A stretch of 19,754 bases of DNA, taken from positions 1 to 19,754 of the forward strand of contig CAVRZY010000045.1 of NCBI GenBank assembly GCA_963725415.1. The letters are read 5' to 3'. How positions within the stretch are numbered: the stretch's first letter is position 1; each line of letters starts with the position of its first letter. The notes beneath the pieces are model-generated. The model worked only from the letters and a program-made list of their open reading frames with translations, was not told the origin of the DNA and made no database searches. Of this stretch, positions 15,417 through 19,754 are shown one piece after another. The translations under genes and the position numbers were made by a program. The DNA is from CAVRZY01 sp963725415 (GTDB lineage Bacteria; Acidobacteriota; Terriglobia; Bryobacterales; Bryobacteraceae).

Positions 15417-17024
15417 GTGTCCAGCAAGTTCATCCAGCGGACGCTGCGAAATGTCGTCTTCCGGGACCGTCCCTACTTCGCGCACTTGGCCCTTACGCAC
15501 CGATGCAATCTGCGCTGCCGGTTTTGTCACGTCCAGGAAGAGAAATTCGAGGAACTCGACACCGAAGGGATAAAACGTGTCATCGACGTTCTGGACCGAA
15601 TGGGGGTGGCGGTACTGAGCATTTCGGGCGGCGGGGAGCCGCTGCTGCGATCGGACTTCGCAACGATCCTGAACTATGCGGCCCGCAAGGGCCTGTACAC
15701 GAAAATCACGTCCAACGGGACGATGCCTCTGGAACGGTACCGCCAACTGCTCAACTCCGAAGTCAAGGAGATTGCCATTTCCGTGGACGGGGTGCAAGGC
15801 AACGACCTGCCCTTCGGCCACGTCGGGCCCGGCATCTTGCGGACCATCCGCTATCTGAACGACCATCTGCCGCCGGGAAAGCAGCTCACGCTGAACATCA
15901 CCGTGTCGCAGGCAAATCGCGATCAGGTCGAAGAGATCGTCTCCTACTGCACCAGGGAATACCCCAAAGCGAAGCTCTGGTTAAACCCGGTGGTGGCGGG
16001 GTCCGGCAAGCTGCGAACGGCGACGGAGGTGAAAGTCAGCCCGGACTACCTGCGCCGCTGCGAATCGCCCACGCTGCTTTCTGTCGAATTCTACAAGCAG
16101 GGAGTGGAAGAGCAATATCGAGGCGACGCGGACGGTTGGGGATGCAAAGCCGGGCGGATGTTCTTCGACATCAAGCCCAATGGGGATTTCTGGATCTGTC
16201 AGGACCAGCCTTCCCGAACGCCCCTCAACGTCCTGGAGCCCGATTTCAGGAGCAGACTGCGGAAGGCGGACTTCAGCTACCGCCGGGAGTGCAGCGGGTG
16301 CACCTACTCGTGCTACTTGGTAACGCAAGAGGGTTTTCAGGTGGGCAACTGGCCACAGATGGCGGGTCTGTGGTGGAAGGCGAACACCCGTCCGGACGAA
16401 CGCTGTCGTGAAGTCGCAGCCCAGAACGGCTGGCTGAGCGGGCTACTCAGTTTCTGCGTGAGCAGGCTGAAAGCCTCTGCCGCGACACCCGTACTAAGCG
16501 CGCTTTTGGCGCTTCTGCTGGGAGCCGGCTTTCTTCTGGGACAAGCCAGGCCAGCGGCTCTCGACAGTGAAGAGGTACTGCTCCAGATGGAACGGTCGAA
16601 CGCTGCCCGGGAGCAAGAGCTCGCCGCCTTCCGGAGCCTGCGCAGCTATGTGGCCGCCAATTCGCTTTTCCGGTGCCAGGCGCGGGTGACGGTCGAGTTC
16701 CGATTCGATGCGCCTGGCGACAAGACGTTTCGTATCACGCAACGTGCCGGCTCCCGAGCTATTCAAAGCCTGGTTATTGAACCGTTGATGGCCACAGAAC
16801 GGGCCAACGCGAGCCTGCCGGCCCGCTGGGAAGTAGATATCTGCCGCCGTAACTACGTTTTTACCTTTTCCAACTTCGACGAAAACGCGCGAGCTTATCT
16901 GTTCGAGGTCCAGCCCCGCACGCCCAATAAGTATCTTTTCCGAGGCAAGGTCTGGGTAAACGGCCAGAGTTTTGGGATCCAACGAATCGAGGGAGAGCCG
17001 CGAAGTCCCCCTCATTCTGGGTGA
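15417..17024 (+). CDS. Radical SAM/SPASM-like protein fused to membrane helix and LolA-like domain
   Basis: A 535-residue frame. The first 330 residues are a radical SAM enzyme: CNLRCRFC (C30, C34, C37) holds the 4Fe-4S cluster, ISGGGEPLL contacts SAM, and a C-terminal cysteine set (C243, C261, C292, C295, C299) resembles a SPASM or twitch auxiliary cluster. After NGWLSGLLSFCVSRLK comes a hydrophobic helix (about 356-378) and then a periplasmic-type domain (EEVLLQMERSNAAREQE to YLFRGKVWVNGQSFG) that I recognise as an acidobacterial LolA/outer-membrane-lipoprotein-like family. The frame ends early at 17024 owing to a one-base loss near 17000; its remainder lies at 17025-17233. The protein may be a true fusion, or two genes with an internal GTG start at 16458 and a lost stop. 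The radical SAM substrate is unknown. Confidence 0.82.
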   Translation: MSSKFIQRTLRNVVFRDRPYFAHLALTHRCNLRCRFCHVQEEKFEELDTEGIKRVIDVLDRMGVAVLSISGGGEPLLRSDFATILNYAARKGLYTKITSNGTMPLERYRQLLNSEVKEIAISVDGVQGNDLPFGHVGPGILRTIRYLNDHLPPGKQLTLNITVSQANRDQVEEIVSYCTREYPKAKLWLNPVVAGSGKLRTATEVKVSPDYLRRCESPTLLSVEFYKQGVEEQYRGDADGWGCKAGRMFFDIKPNGDFWICQDQPSRTPLNVLEPDFRSRLRKADFSYRRECSGCTYSCYLVTQEGFQVGNWPQMAGLWWKANTRPDERCREVAAQNGWLSGLLSFCVSRLKASAATPVLSALLALLLGAGFLLGQARPAALDSEEVLLQMERSNAAREQELAAFRSLRSYVAANSLFRCQARVTVEFRFDAPGDKTFRITQRAGSRAIQSLVIEPLMATERANASLPARWEVDICRRNYVFTFSNFDENARAYLFEVQPRTPNKYLFRGKVWVNGQSFGIQRIEGEPRSPPHSG

Positions 17025-17233
17025 AGCGGACGCATTTCGTACATGAGTACGCTCAATTCGGAAGTTTCTGGTTCCCGGTTCACCACCGCAGTGAAGCGGA
17101 ACTGCGACTATTCGGCCGTTCCAGCCTTGTGATCGAGTATTTTGATTATCGATGGGAGGCAACGAGCCGTGACCGAAAGGAGTCTGCCGGCGGATCGGGG
17201 TCCGATTCCTCTTCAGACCAGCACGGTCGTTAA
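17025..17233 (+). pseudogene. Out-of-frame C-terminal part of the LolA-like domain
   Basis: In the frame next to the preceding gene the sequence reads FWVKRTHFVHEY, FGSFWFPVHHRSEAELRLFG and VIEYFDYRW before a low-complexity Ser/Gly tail. This is the expected end of the LolA-like domain: family members carry a GEPAKxPSFW-like motif, and adding one G in GAGCCGCGAAG (about 17000) yields GEPAKSPSFW. It therefore belongs to the gene starting at 15417, giving one reading frame to the stop at 17233. No independent start or SD is visible. Confidence 0.72.
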
Positions 17234-17296
17234 GCAGACTGGCAAGCAACCGGCGGAAAGCAAAATCAACCTGGGGCACCTGCTAACCGAGATAGA

Positions 17297-17328
17297 GTTC
17301 TAGTACCAACGCACCTCGGACCTAGAAC
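17297..17328. promoter_or_regulatory. Inverted repeat GTTCTAG-18-CTAGAAC
   Basis: Two perfect 7-base arms separated by 18 bases, in the 161-base gap before the PEP-CTERM gene. The loop is long and there is no T-run, so an operator-like dyad is as likely as a terminator for the upstream gene. Chance cannot be excluded for an isolated case. Confidence 0.35.
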
Positions 17329-17349
17329 GGATTTGAAACCAAAGGTTGA

Positions 17350-17378
17350 TTTACTCGCCTATCGGCGGCTTCCATAAT
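17350..17378 (+). promoter_or_regulatory. Candidate sigma70-type promoter of the PEP-CTERM gene
   Basis: TTTACT (17350-17355) and CATAAT (17373-17378) are separated by 17 bases; they match the consensus at 4/6 and 5/6. Transcription would begin near 17385, ten bases before ATG 17395, so the leader would be very short. AAGGG at 17379-17383 is a possible SD, but would then partly fall upstream of the transcript start. Confidence 0.4.
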
Positions 17379-17394
17379 AAGGGCAACAAATACA

Positions 17395-18189
17395 ATGAGT
17401 CCGAGGGATGTGACCGTGCATTCGAATGGGTTGCGGGCGCGAGCCAGCAGGCGCACCGGAATGGCCTGCGCTTTGCTGGTCCTGATTGCGGCAGGGTCGG
17501 CGCCTTTGGCGGCGCGCCCATTCGACGTGAGCGATAGACCCTTCGTCACCGTGCACCAGGGTGAGGATCTGCTGATCCATTTTGGCGTCTGGAACTACGG
17601 CTACAACAATCCGGGCGTTTCGCCGCATCCCACGCAAGTGGGATTGATGGTGCTGGGACAGGACCCGGCCGGGCGCCCTGTAGGGACCATACCGGACACC
17701 ACCATCGAGTACTTTCCCGGGCTGGTGTTCGAAGGCTGGCTGGAGTCTCTGGATGGCTCGGTCTGGGTGCCCTTGTACGATTCCAACGCGGCACGCCTGG
17801 GCTTGGCTCAGGGTCTACTGGTGGTCACCCGCGCCAGCGTCACCTCCAGCGGGGGGGCACCGGTGCCGGCCGCCGCGATCAATGCCTCACAGTTCCTCCC
17901 TCTATCCACCTCCGAGGCGCTGTTCGGCGCGCACATCGGCAGCTACGACAACGCGGCGGTCATCCGGCTGCACAATTGGGGCGCCGACTTCCGGATCGGG
18001 CTAGGGCCGGGCTGGACGGTGGGACGCTCGATTTCCGAGCCGGGCATCGGCGGTCTGGGCCCCGTGGAAACCGCCGGCATCACCGGGCGCGTGACGGTCG
18101 AGAACCCGGAACCGTCCACCTGGCTGCTGCTGGGCGGCGGCCTCACCTTGTTGGGCTGGCTGGCGCGGCGCTACAGATCGAAACCGTGA
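17395..18189 (+). CDS. PEP-CTERM sorting domain protein
   Basis: A 264-residue exported protein. The N-terminus is long and basic (RARASRRTG) before a hydrophobic stretch ending in AAGSAPLAA, a likely signal peptide. The C-terminus is the exosortase sorting signal: NPEPSTW (PEP at 238-240), a membrane helix LLLGGGLTLLGWL and the basic tail ARRYRSKP. The middle is beta-rich, with GVWNYGYNNPGVSPHP, VFEGWLESLDGSVWVPLYD and FGAHIGSYDNAAVIRLHNWG, and I do not recognise a named domain. Exosortase cleavage would remove the helix and attach or release the protein at the cell surface, often together with EPS. No exosortase gene is in the window, so it must be elsewhere. The stop codon shares bases with a palindromic repeat. 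Confidence 0.92.
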   Translation: MSPRDVTVHSNGLRARASRRTGMACALLVLIAAGSAPLAARPFDVSDRPFVTVHQGEDLLIHFGVWNYGYNNPGVSPHPTQVGLMVLGQDPAGRPVGTIPDTTIEYFPGLVFEGWLESLDGSVWVPLYDSNAARLGLAQGLLVVTRASVTSSGGAPVPAAAINASQFLPLSTSEALFGAHIGSYDNAAVIRLHNWGADFRIGLGPGWTVGRSISEPGIGGLGPVETAGITGRVTVENPEPSTWLLLGGGLTLLGWLARRYRSKP

Positions 18190-18210
18190 CAGGCCATGGG
18201 CCTGTACTAC
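18187..18210. repeat. 24-bp palindromic REP-like repeat, copy 2
   Basis: ACAGGCC and GGCCTGT pair perfectly around ATG (18189-18205), followed by ACTACT. Aligned from GACAGG to CTACT it matches copy 1 (8857-8880) at 22 of 24 positions. It begins at the PEP-CTERM stop codon. A 7-bp stem with a 3-base loop and no T-run suggests a REP-like element rather than a standard terminator. Confidence 0.7.
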
Positions 18211-18261
18211 TAAAGCCCCATTTGTTTGCGGCCCGCGAAGATTCGGCGTGTTGACCGCGTT

Positions 18262-18386
18262 CAGTGTCGCCGGCCAATTGACGATTTGCTCATTGACGAT
18301 TGACGATTCCAGTGTCCCGCGGCGCCAGACACAGCAATCGTCAATCGTCAATCCCGCAATCGTCAATTTCCCCGGCCGGATCACTG
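18262..18386. repeat. 125-bp near-perfect palindrome of TTGACGAT units
   Basis: The element is symmetric about 18322. The left arm holds ATTGACGATT at 18277-18286 and a double unit ATTGACGATTGACGATT at 18292-18308; the right arm holds their reverse complements at 18336-18352 and 18358-18367 at exactly mirrored positions. GTGTC (18312-18316) pairs with GACAC (18328-18332) near the centre, and CCGGCC and CAGTG / CACTG repeat at the outer ends with a short offset. The stem is about 50 bp with almost no loop. It lies between two converging genes, so a role in ending both transcripts is possible, but the size and internal 7-base period fit a palindromic mobile or structural repeat better. Confidence 0.85.
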
Positions 18387-18420
18387 CGCCAGTATACGTC
18401 GGTGGCGCCGTTGTGTGGTT

Positions 18421-18442
18421 GCGGCTCTGCCGCGCTGTCCTA
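18421..18442 (-). repeat. Hairpin abutting the Mut7-C stop codon
   Basis: On the minus strand the stop TAG (18442-18440) opens TAGGACAG and is followed by GCGGC-AGA-GCCGC (18433-18421), a 5-bp stem with three-base loop. TAGGACAG also borders the 24-bp repeat, so this looks like a relative of the same stop-abutting family. It may act as a weak terminator; there is no T-run. Confidence 0.35.
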
Positions 18443-19176
18443 CCTGCCAAGCTCCTCGATAAAGCGCTGCATGCGCCGGTAGTGCGAACCTTTCCAGTAC
18501 ACCCGCCCGCAGGCGTGGCACAGGTGGAATTCCTCGTAGTGCAGTCTGGTCTCGGGCGGCAGGCGGCCGGCGATGAGCGGCTTGGCCACCGGCTCCAGCA
18601 AACCGTTGCAGCGCAGACAGCGCGTGAACGGAGCCAGGCGATCGAACAGATCGAAGCGCGCCAGGCTCTCCAGCAACTGCCGCCGGGGGTTGGTCTCCCG
18701 CACGCAGTAGCCGTGCTCGATGGCTCGTCGCTTGAGCAGATTGCGATCCCTGGTCAGCAGAATGCGCCCCTCGCTCCTCAGATGCGCAGCAGCTCCTCGT
18801 CCTGGTAGTCGCTCTGGTACAAGGTGTCAAAACCCAACATTCGCAGATAACTCGCCAGACGGCCCAGGTGCGTGTCCAAGACAAAGCGGGGGTCGCGAAG
18901 CGGCTGCGGGCGCACCCGCACGATCGGCGCGATGTCAATGGATTCGAACACCGGGTAGACGCTGATGCGGTCACCGTCCCGGACCAGGTAGGAGAAGCCC
19001 ACCGACTCGCCATTGGCCAGGATCAGATCGACTTCCGTGTGGGGCACGCCCAGGGATTCGATCATGTCCTTGACCGATCCGCTGACCTCGAAGGGATACG
19101 AGAAAGGAACCAGCCTTTTGGAGGGCGGCAGAAAATCGTTCAATTCCGCATAGAATCGAAACTCGGCATGATTCAT
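18440..19176 (-). pseudogene. Mut7-C RNase with ubiquitin-like N-terminus, frameshifted
   Basis: Read from ATG 19176, residues 1-85 form the ubiquitin-like Ub-Mut7-C domain (AEFRFYAELNDFLP, LVRDGDRISVYPVFES) and the PIN-like Mut7-C domain starts at RFVLDTHLGRLASYLRMLGF (D101, expected metal ligand). The frame then stops at LLRI*. The adjacent frame continues with RSEGRILLTRDRNLLKRR and ends with a zinc ribbon (CLRCNGLL and CHACGRVYW) at 18440. Adding one C near 18780 gives DEELLRILRSEGRILLTRD, which fits the family and restores about 245 residues, the usual length. The family is thought to be an RNase or PIN-type toxin-like nuclease; the role here is unrelated to the EPS genes. Error or decay cannot be told apart. 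Confidence 0.8.
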
Positions 19177-19180
19177 TGCG

Positions 19181-19754
19181 GTTTCTTTCAGTGCGCTCTT
19201 GCCATTCTCGGCGCCAGGCTATCAGGGGCCGGACCGAGGTTCTTCATACCTTGGAGCGAGAACAAATCAGGCCCGAGTGGAACCACTACGAAGTCGGATG
19301 CAATCAGGCCGGCTCGATTGATTGCACCCATGCTGGAACCGAGATCGACCAGGATGACGTTGGCCTGTCTAACCTCCGCAGCAGCTTGTAACAACCGCCA
19401 GAATGCCGAAGTGATCAGGAAGGCGCGTTGGTCTCCGATCATGCATTTCGGCCAAACCTCAGAAAGCTGATCCTCGAACGTAGACAGCGCTGCGTCGCCT
19501 GGGTACGAGCCCGAGACGCTCCCCGATATCCTCGACATGGGGCAAAGTGAAATCGCCGACGCCTCGCATGAGAGGCTGAAGGCAACCAAGAACCGTTAAG
19601 CGATGCTCCTCGTCTGACAGGACCTCTTCCATCCGGTCCTCACCAACCATGGCCGCAGTCAGATTCGCCTGCGGATCAGATCAGCCGCCACCACGCGCAG
19701 GCCGCGATCGCCGAACATCCACGCCAGGTGATACACCATGGTGGTCTTGCCGAC
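19181..19754 (-). pseudogene. ParA-family ATPase remnant, three frameshifts, 5' end outside window
   Basis: The minus strand enters the window at VGKTTMVYHLAWMFGDRG, the Walker A of a ParA/MinD-type ATPase, so its N-terminus lies beyond the right edge. ADLDPQANLT follows only if a G is added near 19676. The next part (AAMVGEDRMEEVL to ERLGLVP) shifts frame near 19502 (extra C) into GDAALSTFEDQLSEVWPKC and VILVDLGSSMGAINRAGL. A further extra C at 19225-19228 leads to LIAWRREWQERTERN. After that the match ends: about 100 or more family residues are missing and the Mut7-C gene starts at once. Truncation plus three frameshifts within 450 bases marks it as a decaying gene or a poorly sequenced one. 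ParA proteins of this type are often found on plasmids or mobile islands. Confidence 0.75.

Noticed and set aside
15038..16411. Plus-strand frame of 457 codons
   Set aside because: It spans the intergenic region and a wrong frame of the radical SAM gene, and shows no motif.
18277..18367. CRISPR array made of TTGACGAT repeats
   Set aside because: Units are only 8-10 bases, lack regular spacers and are in inverted order around one centre.
18248..18808. Plus-strand frame of 186 codons through the palindrome
   Set aside because: It is antisense to the Mut7-C gene and starts in the intergenic repeat.

Overview
The window is about 62% GC by eye, densely packed, and looks like a surface-polysaccharide (exopolysaccharide, EPS) locus. 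A PEP-CTERM sorting signal on one protein, an asparagine-synthase-like amidotransferase of the type found in exosortase EPS loci, and several acidobacterial-looking proteins (a Mut7-C RNase with ubiquitin-like head, a LolA-like 'GEP-K-PSFW' protein, short palindromic repeats abutting stop codons) suggest an acidobacterium near Solibacter/Bryobacter. This placement is from memory of such families; no search was run.

Layout. 1-896 (+): the 3' part of a GT4 glycosyltransferase. 930-5553 (-): a compact, partly overlapping five-gene unit read right to left: tandem GNAT-like acyltransferase, VOC/glyoxalase-fold protein, FkbH-like HAD-IIIC protein, acyl carrier protein, and a polysaccharide-deacetylase-like protein that is frameshifted. 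5641-14098 (+): a seven-gene EPS unit: small YTDPGTG membrane protein, NoeA-like methyltransferase, membrane-anchored sulfatase/phosphoglycerol-transferase-like enzyme (frameshifted), GT2 with membrane helices, GT4, AsnB-type amidotransferase and NodB-type deacetylase. 14095-15138 (-): a second GNAT-like protein whose stop codon overlaps that of the deacetylase. 15417-17233 (+): a radical SAM protein that runs in frame into a membrane helix and a LolA-like periplasmic domain, with the last 70 residues out of frame. 17395-18189 (+): a PEP-CTERM protein. 18440-19176 (-): a Mut7-C RNase, frameshifted. 19181-19754 (-): a ParA remnant with three frameshifts and a missing C-terminus, cut by the window edge.

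How it fits together. The glycosyltransferases, deacetylases and amidotransferase would build and tailor a polysaccharide. The minus-strand unit has the parts for charging a small hydroxy acid (in known FkbH systems, glycerate) onto an ACP and moving it to an acceptor. My main hypothesis is a polysaccharide acylation cassette: deacetylases expose amines and GNAT-like enzymes re-acylate them from the ACP. The PEP-CTERM protein would be an exosortase-sorted surface protein, but no exosortase gene lies in this window.

The most unusual structures are a ~125-bp near-perfect palindrome made of TTGACGAT units at 18262-18386, two copies of a 24-bp palindromic repeat placed just after stop codons (8857-8880, 18188-18210), the radical SAM/LolA-like fusion, and seven single-base frameshifts in five genes, which are either sequencing errors or real decay.
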